A stretch of 64,000 nt of DNA from Singulisphaera sp. GP187 (GTDB lineage Bacteria > Planctomycetota > Phycisphaerae > Phycisphaerales > SM1A02): assembly GCA_945862215.1 (NCBI GenBank), contig CAMAXY010000008.1:1-64000 (forward strand), in the 5' to 3' direction. The notes beneath the pieces were generated by a model. That model worked only from the letters and a program-made list of their open reading frames with translations, was not told the origin of the DNA and ran no database searches. Position 1 is the stretch's first letter; each line of letters starts with the position of its first letter. Of the stretch, positions 34,179-43,343 are shown piece by piece. Both the position numbers and the translations under genes were made by a program.

Positions 34179-36302
34179 TCAACCAATGTCGCTCAAACCT
34201 AAAGCTGCGCCATAAAGTCCAAGAACTCGGCGGCGAAGTGCAAGGTCGCACGATTCGGTCAAGTCACCACTCGTGCCGATCCAAGCTTGCGCATCACTTT
34301 TTGCATCTGTGAGCAGTAAAAAGTCTCGCGTCAAATCTGCAACTTGAAGCGGGGGAAGTCCAGATTGACGTGCGCCGAAGAATTCGCCTGGGCCGCGCAA
34401 TTTCAAGTCCATTTCCGCAATTTCAAAGCCGTCGGTGCTGTTGGCGATCGTATCGAATCGACCTTGCGCGATGTCGCTGGGAGGGTCGCCTATCAGCACG
34501 CAATATCCGGGCTTACCTCCGCGGCCGACTCGACCTCGCAACTGATGGAGTTGCGCAAGTCCAAATCGTTCTGCATGTTCGATGACCATGACAGTTGCGT
34601 TTGGAATATCAACACCAACTTCAATGATGATCGTCGCGACCAGCACGTCGATTTTCCCCGCGCGAAAGTCATCCATTACTTGATCGCACTCCGCACTCTT
34701 CATCTGTCCGTGCAGTTGGCCAATTCGACAACCGTGCAATGGTCCTTCTGCCAGACTCTTCGCATGGGAAGCAACATCCTTCAGTCCCATTTCGCTCTCT
34801 TGAATTGCAGGAACGACAACGAATGCTTGCTCACCACGTTCGATGCGTGTCTTGAGCCATGCGTACACCTCGAGCGCACGAAGAGTTGGCATGACACGAG
34901 TTGTCGGCGCAGTGCGCCCTGGCAAGAGTCCGCGCAGAGAACTGACTTCTAGATCGCCGAAGAAGGAAAGCGCGAGCGTTCGTGGAATAGGAGTCGCAGT
35001 CATGACAAGCGTGTGTGGAACTTGTTGTGGAGTTGCTCCCTTTGCCCGCAGCGCGGCGCGTTGTTCGACTCCGAAGCGATGTTGTTCGTCGATGATCGCG
35101 ATTGCCAAACTCTTAAAGCGAATTTCTTCGCCAAGAAGTGCGTGCGTGCCGATGGCCATATCGAAATCTCCAGATGCAAGTCCATTGACCACAATCGCGC
35201 GATCGGCGGTGCGCAAACTGCCAGTCATTCCAGCAATTCGAACTCGACTTCCTTTGAGCATCTCTTCCACAGTCCGCAGGTGCTGTTCTGCAAGAATTTC
35301 CGTTGGTGCAAGCAGAACTGCTTGATGCCCGTGCGCAATTGCATTCAACATTGCATGAACTGCGACGGCTGTTTTTCCTGATCCAACATCGCCTTGAAGT
35401 AGACGATTCATTGGAATCGTCTTGGCAAGGTCGTCAGAAATTTCTTTGCATACTTGACGCTGTGCATCAGTCAGTACAAACGGAATTCGCGCAAGAATTT
35501 TTTGCTCAATCGCTGCCGTCAGCACAAGCGCTGGCGCACTCATCGAATACCGCACTTGCCAGCGACGCATCGCCATCGCAAGTTGCAGGCAGAGAAGTTC
35601 GTCATAAGCCAAGCGTGTTCTGCCACGTTCCGCTTCGAATGCATCTTTGGGGGCGTGAACCATTCGATACGCATCGCGCAGAGAAACAAGGCCGCGCTGA
35701 GCGATGATCTCTGGTCGAATCAGATCGACAATCGATTCGAGCGCAGGTTGCAATACAGCTGTAAGAACTTTTTCGATCCTTGCCGTCGCCAATTCTTCGG
35801 TCGCCGAATAGATCGGTCGCAATCGCCCAGCACGAACTGGCACTTGATCATCTTCGCTCACTGGTTCCCAAAGTGGATTGACCATCTCGAGATATCCGCC
35901 GCGTACTTTCGCCCGACCTTTCGCAATCCCCAATTGCCCAGGATGAATTCGCTTCATTAGCCACGGTGCGTTGAACCAAACAAGTCGAATCGTGCCGCTC
36001 TCGTCGGCGAGAATCGCTTCGATTCTTGGTCGGCGAGATGGAACATGACGCACCTTTTGGATTTCGCCGCGAACGGTGCGGGTGACCGATGCTTCAGCAA
36101 GTTCTGTTGCCTCTTTCGCCTCGGTGACTGCAGCCTCTGCAACTTCGATTTCATATCGAATTGGAAGATGATTGAGCAAATCTCCAACAGTCCGCAATCC
36201 TAAGTATGCGAAACGTGCGCCGATCTGCGATCCGACTCCAGCGAGTTGGGTGATGGGCGCATCGAGAGCAATCTTTGTGCTTGGATCTACATCTGGACTC
36301 AC
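34179..36302 (-). CDS. recG: ATP-dependent DNA helicase RecG
   Basis: RecG rescues stalled forks and branch-migrates Holliday structures. The 707-residue protein has an N-terminal wedge domain (APITQLAGVGSQIGARF, then RPIYSATEE), helicase motif I LLQGDVGSGKTAVAVHAM, the DEQH box IIDEQHRFGVEQR, TATPIPRTLALSFFGDLE and motif VI QLRGRVGRGGKPGYC. The GTG start is chosen because an upstream ATG (36422) would run through the divergent xseA start. It is 17 bases from the xseA start, so the two genes share a very short promoter region. Confidence 0.93.
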   Translation of the reverse strand: MSPDVDPSTKIALDAPITQLAGVGSQIGARFAYLGLRTVGDLLNHLPIRYEIEVAEAAVTEAKEATELAEASVTRTVRGEIQKVRHVPSRRPRIEAILADESGTIRLVWFNAPWLMKRIHPGQLGIAKGRAKVRGGYLEMVNPLWEPVSEDDQVPVRAGRLRPIYSATEELATARIEKVLTAVLQPALESIVDLIRPEIIAQRGLVSLRDAYRMVHAPKDAFEAERGRTRLAYDELLCLQLAMAMRRWQVRYSMSAPALVLTAAIEQKILARIPFVLTDAQRQVCKEISDDLAKTIPMNRLLQGDVGSGKTAVAVHAMLNAIAHGHQAVLLAPTEILAEQHLRTVEEMLKGSRVRIAGMTGSLRTADRAIVVNGLASGDFDMAIGTHALLGEEIRFKSLAIAIIDEQHRFGVEQRAALRAKGATPQQVPHTLVMTATPIPRTLALSFFGDLEVSSLRGLLPGRTAPTTRVMPTLRALEVYAWLKTRIERGEQAFVVVPAIQESEMGLKDVASHAKSLAEGPLHGCRIGQLHGQMKSAECDQVMDDFRAGKIDVLVATIIIEVGVDIPNATVMVIEHAERFGLAQLHQLRGRVGRGGKPGYCVLIGDPPSDIAQGRFDTIANSTDGFEIAEMDLKLRGPGEFFGARQSGLPPLQVADLTRDFLLLTDAKSDAQAWIGTSGDLTESCDLALRRRVLGLYGAALGLSDIG

Positions 36303-36319
36303 GCTTATACGATAGACGC

Positions 36320-37807
36320 ATGGCTCGCAAACCCTTTGATCCTTCACTCGCTGCTGGCGGATTGTTCGACAAGCCAGCATCGCCCTTACCCGCGAAAGAC
36401 CAACCGAATGCTTCGGCAGCACTGGGAGTTTCGGCCCTCTCGCTGCTCATTCGAAATGCGCTTGAAGGTGGTGTTGGGACGGTTCATGTTGTTGGTGAGA
36501 TGTCCAACTTTCGGGCTGTACAAGGTCACTGGTATTTTTCTCTCAAGGACGCAGATGCTCGAATCGATTGCATGATGTTTCGGTCGGCAGCGGATCGAAG
36601 CGCTTGCAAACCGACAGATGGAATCGAGGTGATTATCACTGGGCAGGTGACTCACTATCCGCCTCAAGGTCGCACGCAAATCCAGTGTGCGAAATTGGAA
36701 TTGGCTGGAGCAGGGGATCTCGATGCGCAGTTTCGGCAACTCTGCTTTGAACTTCGTGGGCTAGGATATTTTGACGATTCCGCAAAAGTCAAGATTCCAG
36801 CGATGCCAATGTGCATCGCACTCTTGACCAGCGCTGGCAGTGCAGCGGAGGCGGATTGTCTCGATGCTGCTCGTCAGACTTTTCCATCTACGAAAATTAT
36901 TGCCGTCGACATTCGGGTCCAAGGGACGAATGCTGCGCAAGGAATTGCTCGTGCAATCACCGCTGTCGACACCTCTGCGAAAAGGCTTGGAATTGAAGTC
37001 ATTTTACTCGTTCGAGGAGGTGGAAGTCGCGAAGATCTGTGGGCATTCAACGAGCGTGTCGTTGCCGAAGCGATTCGTCGCTGCGTGACTCCTATCGTGA
37101 CGGGGATCGGGCACGAAAGCGATACCACGATTGCAGATCTCGTCTCTGATTTTCGCGCGGCAACGCCATCGCGGGCAGTCACTGAAGTTCTACCCAAGCG
37201 CGAAATTCTACACGAACAACTTTCTGCACTGACTCGACGACTCTCGCGTGCTATGACCACGCATTTCGAGCGCGCTCGTGGTCGTGTCGAACTTGCAGCA
37301 CGTTCGCGTGGCCTGGTTGATCCTCTCATTGGATTGTCAATTCATCACAATCGTTTGATGCGAAGCGCGACGGGACTTGTTCACGCCATGCGACAGAGAT
37401 CAAATCGCCGAGAGCAACTTCTCGCTGGTTCGATCGCGCGGCTTGCGCAAATTCATCCAACGAGTCGATTGCGTACGGCGGATGCGAGGATTACAGCAGC
37501 AACTGCAAGCTTGCGGCGGAGTGGTCGGACACTTGTTGACGCAGCGGATCGTCGCATCGAATCGGTGTCGCGCACGCTCGAAGCCATCGGCCCAATGGCA
37601 GTTTTACAACGGGGATATTCGCTGACCTTGAACTCCAGCGGAACGCCAGTTCGTAGCGCGGATTCGCTGCGCGTGGGCGAGAAAATTGAAACAGTTTTGG
37701 CAGATGGGCAAATTCGAAGCGTGGTTGATCACATTTCGCCTTCAAATTCGACGAGTGCATTACCAACAAAGCCTTCTGATGGCGGATCACTAGACTCCAC
37801 AGTATGA
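36320..37807 (+). CDS. xseA: Exodeoxyribonuclease VII large subunit
   Basis: XseA with XseB degrades single-stranded DNA. The 495-residue protein has an N-terminal OB-fold (LLIRNALEGG, VHVVGEMSNFRAVQGHWYF, LKDADARIDCMMF), the catalytic region (VLLVRGGGSREDLWAFNE, PIVTGIGHESDTTIADLVSD, RAATPSRA) and a long coiled coil, ending with VLQRGYSLT. The frame is open upstream to 36275, but the ATG at 36320 fits the usual N-terminus better. It overlaps xseB by four bases. Confidence 0.95.
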   Translation: MARKPFDPSLAAGGLFDKPASPLPAKDQPNASAALGVSALSLLIRNALEGGVGTVHVVGEMSNFRAVQGHWYFSLKDADARIDCMMFRSAADRSACKPTDGIEVIITGQVTHYPPQGRTQIQCAKLELAGAGDLDAQFRQLCFELRGLGYFDDSAKVKIPAMPMCIALLTSAGSAAEADCLDAARQTFPSTKIIAVDIRVQGTNAAQGIARAITAVDTSAKRLGIEVILLVRGGGSREDLWAFNERVVAEAIRRCVTPIVTGIGHESDTTIADLVSDFRAATPSRAVTEVLPKREILHEQLSALTRRLSRAMTTHFERARGRVELAARSRGLVDPLIGLSIHHNRLMRSATGLVHAMRQRSNRREQLLAGSIARLAQIHPTSRLRTADARITAATASLRRSGRTLVDAADRRIESVSRTLEAIGPMAVLQRGYSLTLNSSGTPVRSADSLRVGEKIETVLADGQIRSVVDHISPSNSTSALPTKPSDGGSLDSTV

Positions 37808-38082
37808 GCGAAGCGAAACCCAATCGTGCAGCAAGCAAGACTTCGGCAATTGTTGACGAAAATTTGTCGAGCATCACATACGAAGCGGCGCTGACGGAAT
37901 TGGAATCGATCATCGCTCGCATCGAATCTGGTGATGTCGCGCTCGAGGAAAGTTTGCGCCAATATCGCAGAGGCGCAGCGCTTGTTCGACGATGCCGTGA
38001 AGTTCTGGATGGAGCGCGAGCTGAAATTGAACGCATCGCTGCGGCCGATCTGATTTCCAAAGCCGACTCGACAGGCGCGTGA
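37804..38082 (+). CDS. xseB: Exodeoxyribonuclease VII small subunit
   Basis: A 92-residue helical protein; the core ITYEAALTELESIIARIESG, VALEESLRQYRRG and LVRRCREVLDGA is the XseB pattern. It binds the coiled coil of XseA. The ~20 residues before the core are a polar extension. The ATGA junction with xseA shows coupling. It is followed after 19 bases by the prepilin peptidase gene. Confidence 0.94.
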   Translation: MSEAKPNRAASKTSAIVDENLSSITYEAALTELESIIARIESGDVALEESLRQYRRGAALVRRCREVLDGARAEIERIAAADLISKADSTGA

Positions 38083-38101
38083 TGCGCAGCAAACGATCAC
38101 G

Positions 38102-39334
38102 ATGAACGACACGCTCTTGATTTGGATCCCACATCTTTTGGGTTTAGGCTTTGTCTTTGCATTTGGCGCATGTGTCGGAAGTTTTATCAATGTTGTTTCA
38201 CTGCGAATTCCTGAAGGAATGAGCGTCGTTTCCCCGCCGAGCCGCTGTTCAATTTGCGGACGCAGATTGACTTGGTACGAAAATCTTCCGTTGATAGGTT
38301 GGCTGATTGCTCTGGGAAGATGTTGGTCATGCAAGACGCATATCTCGTTTCGATATCCAGCGGTCGAGATCATCACTGGAGGACTCTTCGCGGCGTATTA
38401 CGGTGCAGTCTTTGTCGCCGATCCATACGGATGGCTCGGGCGATTCGGCGGGTCGTGGTTCCAGAGTCAAGGATTTATTGCGACCATTCCCGCATTCGCA
38501 GCGATCGTTGCACTTCTTGCTGCGCTGTTCGCTGCGACGTTGACTGACCTGCGAACATTTTCAATTCCATTGTCAATCACTTTGACGCCAACAATCATTG
38601 GACTTATGGCTTGGACTGCGCAAGGGATGATTACGTCTCCAACTCGTCCGCAACCTTGGCCCATTCCTTTGGCGGAAAGTTGGTCCCTTTGCGCTGCGGT
38701 CATCGGTGGTGGTTGCGGTACTGCGATCTCGCTCTTGCTGCTTGCAAAGGGAGTTTTTCTTCGCTCATTCAGCGACTATCACGAGTATGTGAAGGAAGGG
38801 GAAGTGCTGGCGGATTATCCTCACGCTCGCCGCGAAATGCGGCGCGAATTGGTGTTCTTGTTGCCGATTGTCGCGCTCGCTACGGCGGGCTTCTTCGTTG
38901 GCAGAGGGATGGAAGGCTTTCCGCCAAAGGTCTTGCAAAGTCTTGCAGGAGCAGGGCTTGGATACTTCGCAGGGGCTGGCATCATGTGGTTTGTCCGCAT
39001 CCTCGCATCGTTGATCAAGGGAGTTGAAGCCATGGGTATGGGTGACGTGCATTTGATGGGTGCTGCAGGCGCGACACTCGGTTGGATTGACCCAGTCATC
39101 GCATTTTTTCTCGCCCCATTTTCTGGACTTGCATGGGTTGCAATCAGCGGAGTGTGGGGATCGGTTCGCAAAGGTTCGTCTCGACGCGAGATTCCATACG
39201 GACCTCATCTCGCACTTGCAATTGTGGCAGTTGTTCTTCTTCGACCCGTGATCATTGACGCGGGTAGATTGCTCTTCCCGGGCTTGATTTCTGCAAGTAC
39301 CTCTTTACATGAGAGACCGAATAGGTTCAAATAG
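38102..39334 (+). CDS. Type IV prepilin peptidase (A24)
   Basis: An inner-membrane aspartic protease that removes leader peptides from prepilin-like proteins and methylates the new N-terminus. The 410-residue protein has GSFINVVSLRIPEGMS, two CxxC pairs of the zinc/methylase domain (CSICGRRLTWYENLPLIGW, CWSCKTHISFRYP), and the two catalytic Asp in LTDLRTFSIP and GMGDVHLMGAAGA. It is longer than the usual 250-290 residues because of extra segments between the two Asp (an extra cytoplasmic loop with YHEYVKEGEVLADYP). No pilin or secretion genes are nearby. Confidence 0.92.
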   Translation: MNDTLLIWIPHLLGLGFVFAFGACVGSFINVVSLRIPEGMSVVSPPSRCSICGRRLTWYENLPLIGWLIALGRCWSCKTHISFRYPAVEIITGGLFAAYYGAVFVADPYGWLGRFGGSWFQSQGFIATIPAFAAIVALLAALFAATLTDLRTFSIPLSITLTPTIIGLMAWTAQGMITSPTRPQPWPIPLAESWSLCAAVIGGGCGTAISLLLLAKGVFLRSFSDYHEYVKEGEVLADYPHARREMRRELVFLLPIVALATAGFFVGRGMEGFPPKVLQSLAGAGLGYFAGAGIMWFVRILASLIKGVEAMGMGDVHLMGAAGATLGWIDPVIAFFLAPFSGLAWVAISGVWGSVRKGSSRREIPYGPHLALAIVAVVLLRPVIIDAGRLLFPGLISASTSLHERPNRFK

Positions 39335-39392
39335 ACTTACGCTTTCGGAATGTCCGGAAGTAATAATCACGTTTCGGAGAAAGGACTCTCGA

Positions 39393-40031
39393 ATGAAAAA
39401 GACATGGATTGTTTGCGGCGGTATCGCCATCCTCACCCTTGTGGTGGGTTGTGACAGTTCGGCTCAAAAACAAAACGGAACATTGCTGAGCGAGAATGAA
39501 ACGCTCAAGCAACAGCTCGCAACAAATTCTGCGGCGCTCGAACAAGCAGACCGCGAGAAGCAAGCTGCCATTGCGCGTGCTCAAGCTGCAGAAGCACAAT
39601 CGAAGACTTCGATTGGAGATCCTGCGACTGCAGATGCTGGCGCATTTGCAGGGATTGAAGGTGTGACCGCAACAGCGCAGGGTTCGGACATTCACGTTTC
39701 AATCGAAGGCGATGTCCTGTTTGATTCTGGCAAAGATGTGCTGAAAAGTGGGTCGAAAAAGTCACTCGATAAAATCGTCGGAATCTTGAAGGACAATTAT
39801 GCATCCAAGTCGGTTGACGTTGCGGGATTCACGGATACGGATCCAATCAAGTATTCCGCATTTAAGAACAATTATTATCTCGGCTTCGAGCGTGCGTATG
39901 CAGTTCGCGAATATCTGATTTCCAAAGGATTGAATGGCAAGCAGATTTCGCTCTCAAGCTTTGGTCCTGATATGCCACTCGATTCGAAGGCAAGGAGCCG
40001 ACGGGTTGAGATCGTTTTGATTGGTCAGTAA
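39393..40031 (+). CDS. OmpA-family peptidoglycan-binding lipoprotein
   Basis: The start MKKTWIVCGGIAILTLVVGC is a lipoprotein signal with lipobox LVVGC. After a coiled coil (ENETLKQQLATNSAALEQAD) comes a short linker and an OmpA-like C-terminal domain (DVLFDSGKDVLKSGSKKSL, VDVAGFTDTDPIKYSAFKNN, SRRVEIVL) that binds peptidoglycan. Length is 212 residues. The frame runs 28 codons upstream but the ATG at 39393 gives the signal peptide and is preceded by an AGAAAGG-type site. It fits a Pal-like wall anchor. Confidence 0.88.
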   Translation: MKKTWIVCGGIAILTLVVGCDSSAQKQNGTLLSENETLKQQLATNSAALEQADREKQAAIARAQAAEAQSKTSIGDPATADAGAFAGIEGVTATAQGSDIHVSIEGDVLFDSGKDVLKSGSKKSLDKIVGILKDNYASKSVDVAGFTDTDPIKYSAFKNNYYLGFERAYAVREYLISKGLNGKQISLSSFGPDMPLDSKARSRRVEIVLIGQ

Positions 40032-40040
40032 AAAAAGCGC

Positions 40041-40922
40041 TCAGAATTTTACGCCGAGACCTTCGGCGCGAATCTTCTGCATCAGCAATTCGACTTCGCC
40101 CAGTGCGCTCTTCAGCCGCTGGGCGGAGTCGTTTAATGAGTTATACAAATCGGGATTGCTCATCAGTTGGCCAACTGTGCCCTTGCCGTCTTGGGCTTGC
40201 TTTGTCAGTAATTCAATTTGTGCAAGTGTTTTTGAGAGTTGGTCAAAGACTGGTTGGACACCTGCAAGAAACGCGCTTGCGTTGCCTTGCAGACTATTCG
40301 CAGTTTTGGTCAGTGCCATCACAGTTGATGACGTCGCATCGATTAAATCGTTTGCTTTGGCGACTGCGCTCTTCGCATCCGCAAGCATTTGCTCGTCTCC
40401 AAGCCATTTCTGTGCATCTTTGCCTAGTTCATCAATTCTTCGCATTGCTAAATCGAGACCGGCAAGTTTTTCTCCAAGCACACGGGAAATGCGCTCCTCG
40501 AGTCCCTCAAAATTTGCTGTGACGATTGCATTTCCATCATGCGGAAGCGTTGCTCCACCAGTCGTGTATCCAACGGGAATCGTAAAGTCCAAGCGTGCTG
40601 TTCCACCGATCAAACTGGCACTTACTGTCGCTTCGACTCCAGCAGGAATATCAATTGATCCTTCAATATTCAAAATGATCTGCACCGGATTTTCGCTGTC
40701 AATGACAACCGTGACTGCTTTGACTTCTCCAATCGGTACACCAACAAGTGTGACTTGACTTCCTAATCGCAACCCGAGTGCCTGATTCGCATGGACAGCA
40801 ACATCGTATTTCTGACGAAGCGATGTATTGATATTGCCAAAGAGGAGCAGCAGAAACGCGAATCCTGCAACTCCTAAGATGGCGACAATTCCTATGACGA
40901 AGTTTCGAGTGGTTTCTTTCAT
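40041..40922 (-). CDS. mlaD: MCE-domain lipid transport protein MlaD-like
   Basis: The 293-residue protein starts with a cytoplasmic tip and a membrane helix (IGIVAILGVAGFAFLLLLF), then an MCE domain (VAVHANQALGLRLGSQVTLVGVPIGEVKAV) and a long helical C-terminal region. In Mla-type systems this protein forms the ring that carries lipid between membranes, together with MlaE and MlaF. The ATPase gene overlaps it; the permease MlaE is not next to it and was not seen in the window. The MCE region is followed by many predicted amphipathic helices. Confidence 0.85.
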   Translation of the reverse strand: MKETTRNFVIGIVAILGVAGFAFLLLLFGNINTSLRQKYDVAVHANQALGLRLGSQVTLVGVPIGEVKAVTVVIDSENPVQIILNIEGSIDIPAGVEATVSASLIGGTARLDFTIPVGYTTGGATLPHDGNAIVTANFEGLEERISRVLGEKLAGLDLAMRRIDELGKDAQKWLGDEQMLADAKSAVAKANDLIDATSSTVMALTKTANSLQGNASAFLAGVQPVFDQLSKTLAQIELLTKQAQDGKGTVGQLMSNPDLYNSLNDSAQRLKSALGEVELLMQKIRAEGLGVKF

Positions 40923-41719
40923 ATCTGACCTTGCGCTCCATCTTCCCTCTTTCCACGGATTCGTGCTAGTTCATCAACGCCAAGTTCTCCCCGCAGAAAT
41001 TGACCTGCAAGTGGATCGGTTGTGGATTGAAATTCTTCAGCAGACCCTTGCAGGATGACTTTTCCCTCGTGCAGAAGGACGAGATGATCAGCGATTCGAT
41101 ATGCGCTGACCAAATCGTGCGTCACCACGATGCTTGTAATCCCCAGTGTTTGCGATAATTTCAGGATCAGTTGATTGATAACTTCCGATCGAATGGGATC
41201 AAGGCCAGTCGTTGGTTCGTCATAGAGCACCACTCTAGGCTCCAGCACAACCGCACGCGCCAAAGCGACTCGCTTTCGTTGACCACCAGATAATTCGGCA
41301 GGCATTTGATCAATGACTTCGTCCAGAGCGACTAAATCCAGAACCCGCTTGACTTTCTCCTGGATAAGTTTTTCATCGATCATCCCATGCTCACGTAGTG
41401 GGAAAGCAATATTTTCTCGCACATTCATCGAATCAAAGAGAGCGCTTTGCTGAAAGAGAAAGCCAATTTGTCTGCGGACTATGCCAAGTTCTCGCTCTGG
41501 CAATTTATCAATGCGAGTGGATCCAAACCAAACCTCGCCTCGGTCTGGCCGAAGTAATCCCACGAGATGTTTTAAGAGGACGCTCTTGCCGCATCCTGAA
41601 GCGCCGAGGACCACCGTAATTTTTCCGCTGGCAAAATCCAGATTGACTCCGCGAAGTACTTCGCGCCGAGCGAATCGCTTTCGAAGATTCACCACTCTCA
41701 TATCAATCTGAACGCTCAT
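40919..41719 (-). CDS. mlaF: ABC ATPase MlaF-like
   Basis: A 266-residue ATPase with Walker A VLGASGCGKSVLLKHLVG, Q-loop FLFQQSALFDSMNVRENIAF, signature LSGGQRKRVALARA, Walker B VVLYDEPTTGLDP and VVTHDLVSAYRIADH. The Q-loop wording and TGLDPIRSEVINQ are typical of MlaF-type lipid transport ATPases. The C-terminal ~45 residues form an extra tail (GQFLRGELGVDELARIRG). Its stop overlaps the mlaD start by four bases, so the pair is co-translated. Confidence 0.9.
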   Translation of the reverse strand: MSVQIDMRVVNLRKRFARREVLRGVNLDFASGKITVVLGASGCGKSVLLKHLVGLLRPDRGEVWFGSTRIDKLPERELGIVRRQIGFLFQQSALFDSMNVRENIAFPLREHGMIDEKLIQEKVKRVLDLVALDEVIDQMPAELSGGQRKRVALARAVVLEPRVVLYDEPTTGLDPIRSEVINQLILKLSQTLGITSIVVTHDLVSAYRIADHLVLLHEGKVILQGSAEEFQSTTDPLAGQFLRGELGVDELARIRGKREDGAQGQI

Positions 41720-41750
41720 TGCTTCATCCTATGATCTCCTACGCAACACC

Positions 41751-42296
41751 ATGGCACATCAACATCAAGAAAATCAAACAGAAGCACAACGAGACATTGT
41801 CTTGCAAAGCACTGTCTTTGCCGTCGAGCGTTTGCAGGTCACTCTGCGCGGGGGCGAAACGGCTGTTCGTCACATCGTTCGACACCCTGGAGCAGTTTGT
41901 GTTCTGGGCGTTCTCGACGATGGTCGACTTGTCACGATTCGCAATTTCCGAGTCGCCATCGGCAAGTGGATGAACGAATTCTGCGCCGGGAAGTTGGAAC
42001 TAGGCGAAGACCCACTTCACGCCGCAGGCCGAGAGTTGGAGGAGGAGACTGGCTATCAAGCAGGTTCGATTGAATCACTTGGGACGTTTTATACATCCCC
42101 AGGCTTCACCGACGAATTGATGTACGCATTCGTCGCTCGTCAACTTCGCCCATGTCCTGCGCGCTTGGAATTGGATGAACGAATCGAGGTTGTCTTGAGA
42201 ACCACCGACGAGTTTGCACAGTTGGTTCGAACTGGCGAAGTCTGTGATGCAAAAACTCTGGCAACATTTCTGCGTTGGCAGTTGGCGCAATCATGA
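41751..42296 (+). CDS. Nudix hydrolase, ADP-ribose pyrophosphatase type
   Basis: A 181-residue Nudix protein. The motif GKLELGEDPLHAAGRELEEETGY is the Nudix box and FYTSPGFTDELMYAF follows at the position typical of ADP-ribose/NDP-sugar pyrophosphatases. The N-terminal RHIVRHPGAVCVLGVLDDG is the usual beta-strand region. It starts divergently from mlaF with 31 bases between. Its stop overlaps the next gene by four bases, placing it at the head of a plus-strand chain that ends with secDF. Confidence 0.88.
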   Translation: MAHQHQENQTEAQRDIVLQSTVFAVERLQVTLRGGETAVRHIVRHPGAVCVLGVLDDGRLVTIRNFRVAIGKWMNEFCAGKLELGEDPLHAAGRELEEETGYQAGSIESLGTFYTSPGFTDELMYAFVARQLRPCPARLELDERIEVVLRTTDEFAQLVRTGEVCDAKTLATFLRWQLAQS

Positions 42297-43333
42297 CCAA
42301 GCATTTCTTCGATGGCGACGCTTCGGATTCTTGTGACCATCTCTTGGGCAGCGTAACGCAGGAGAGATTGATCCCTGAGCGACCTTGGACATGGTCAATT
42401 CCAGTCGTTCGCATCGGAAGTTATTCAATCCGCTTGCATGTCACATTGTTGGCGTTTGTGGTCCTGCAGATTCTCAGAACATTTTTGTCTTCGGCGACTG
42501 GTCCACTTCCAAGCGAAAGTGCGCCGATGATTGTTTCGCTTGTCGCTCTTTTTTGGCTGGTGATGATCCACGATGCGGCACGCGAATTCGTTTCGCGGCG
42601 AGTCGGTGCTGAATTTTCAACGCTCATGCTTTGGCCCGCTGGCGGAATTTCATGGCGACAACCAAGCGATATCTGGGTCAACCGACTCTCGGCTGCTCTT
42701 GCTGGTCCAGTTGCATTACTGCTCCTGGGTGTTTGTATTGCTGGGACTTTGTTCGTGCGACTTGGATCATGGCAGAACGCTTTGCTCCCATCTCCGCTTT
42801 CCCTCGAGGGGCTTTCTCTTTTCGATTCAGATCGAATCGGCGCAATTCTTTGGTTGATTCTTTGGACCGATGTCATGGTTCTGGCTGCAAGTTTGTTGCC
42901 GATGCATCCCTTTGCAGGTGGACGAATCGTCGCATCTCTCTTGGAGGTTCGATTTGATTTTCTACGCGCTCAACGCATTTCACTGATTGCCACCATTGTT
43001 CTGGGAATCTTGTTGGCAATTATTGCATTGGCATCAAACTCGCTCGTTGTTCTGCTTGCCGCGACGGTCGCCATCACAACAGGAATGGCTGGAGCTCGCG
43101 GGTTGATGCAGAGTGAATTCAGTTCTGGATTTGTTCAATTCCTGCCACGCAATGAAGCCAGCAGAACCGATGAACATCGACGGAAAAATGAAACCCGTAC
43201 AGCAGAAAAGTTGCGAGCCGAAGAGGCAAAAGTGGATGCAATTCTTCGCAAAATAGCGCAAACAGGAATGAGTTCGCTTTCGTGGTCAGAGCGCAGGTTG
43301 CTCAAGAACGCAACGCGTCGCAAGCGAATGTAG
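42293..43333 (+). CDS. Site-2-protease-like membrane protein with degraded active site
   Basis: About six membrane helices in 346 residues. The region corresponding to HExxH is VMIHDAAREFVSRRVGAE, with Asp94 in place of Glu and Arg97 in place of the second His; the later LDGG motif reads LPMHPFAGGRI, with Ala208 instead of Asp. Only the first His remains, so proteolysis is unlikely. The C-terminal ~40 residues (EEAKVDAILRKIAQTGMSSL, SWSERRLLKNAT) match the tail of the next gene's rhomboid protein. A regulatory or substrate-holding role is plausible. ATG 42293 overlaps the Nudix stop (ATGA). Confidence 0.8.
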   Translation: MTKHFFDGDASDSCDHLLGSVTQERLIPERPWTWSIPVVRIGSYSIRLHVTLLAFVVLQILRTFLSSATGPLPSESAPMIVSLVALFWLVMIHDAAREFVSRRVGAEFSTLMLWPAGGISWRQPSDIWVNRLSAALAGPVALLLLGVCIAGTLFVRLGSWQNALLPSPLSLEGLSLFDSDRIGAILWLILWTDVMVLAASLLPMHPFAGGRIVASLLEVRFDFLRAQRISLIATIVLGILLAIIALASNSLVVLLAATVAITTGMAGARGLMQSEFSSGFVQFLPRNEASRTDEHRRKNETRTAEKLRAEEAKVDAILRKIAQTGMSSLSWSERRLLKNATRRKRM

Positions 43334-43343
43334 TCTCACGCTC

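Noticed and set aside
42275-42292. Upstream ATG of the site-2-protease-like gene
   Set aside because: The ATG at 42293 overlaps the Nudix stop in the common four-base junction of this operon.
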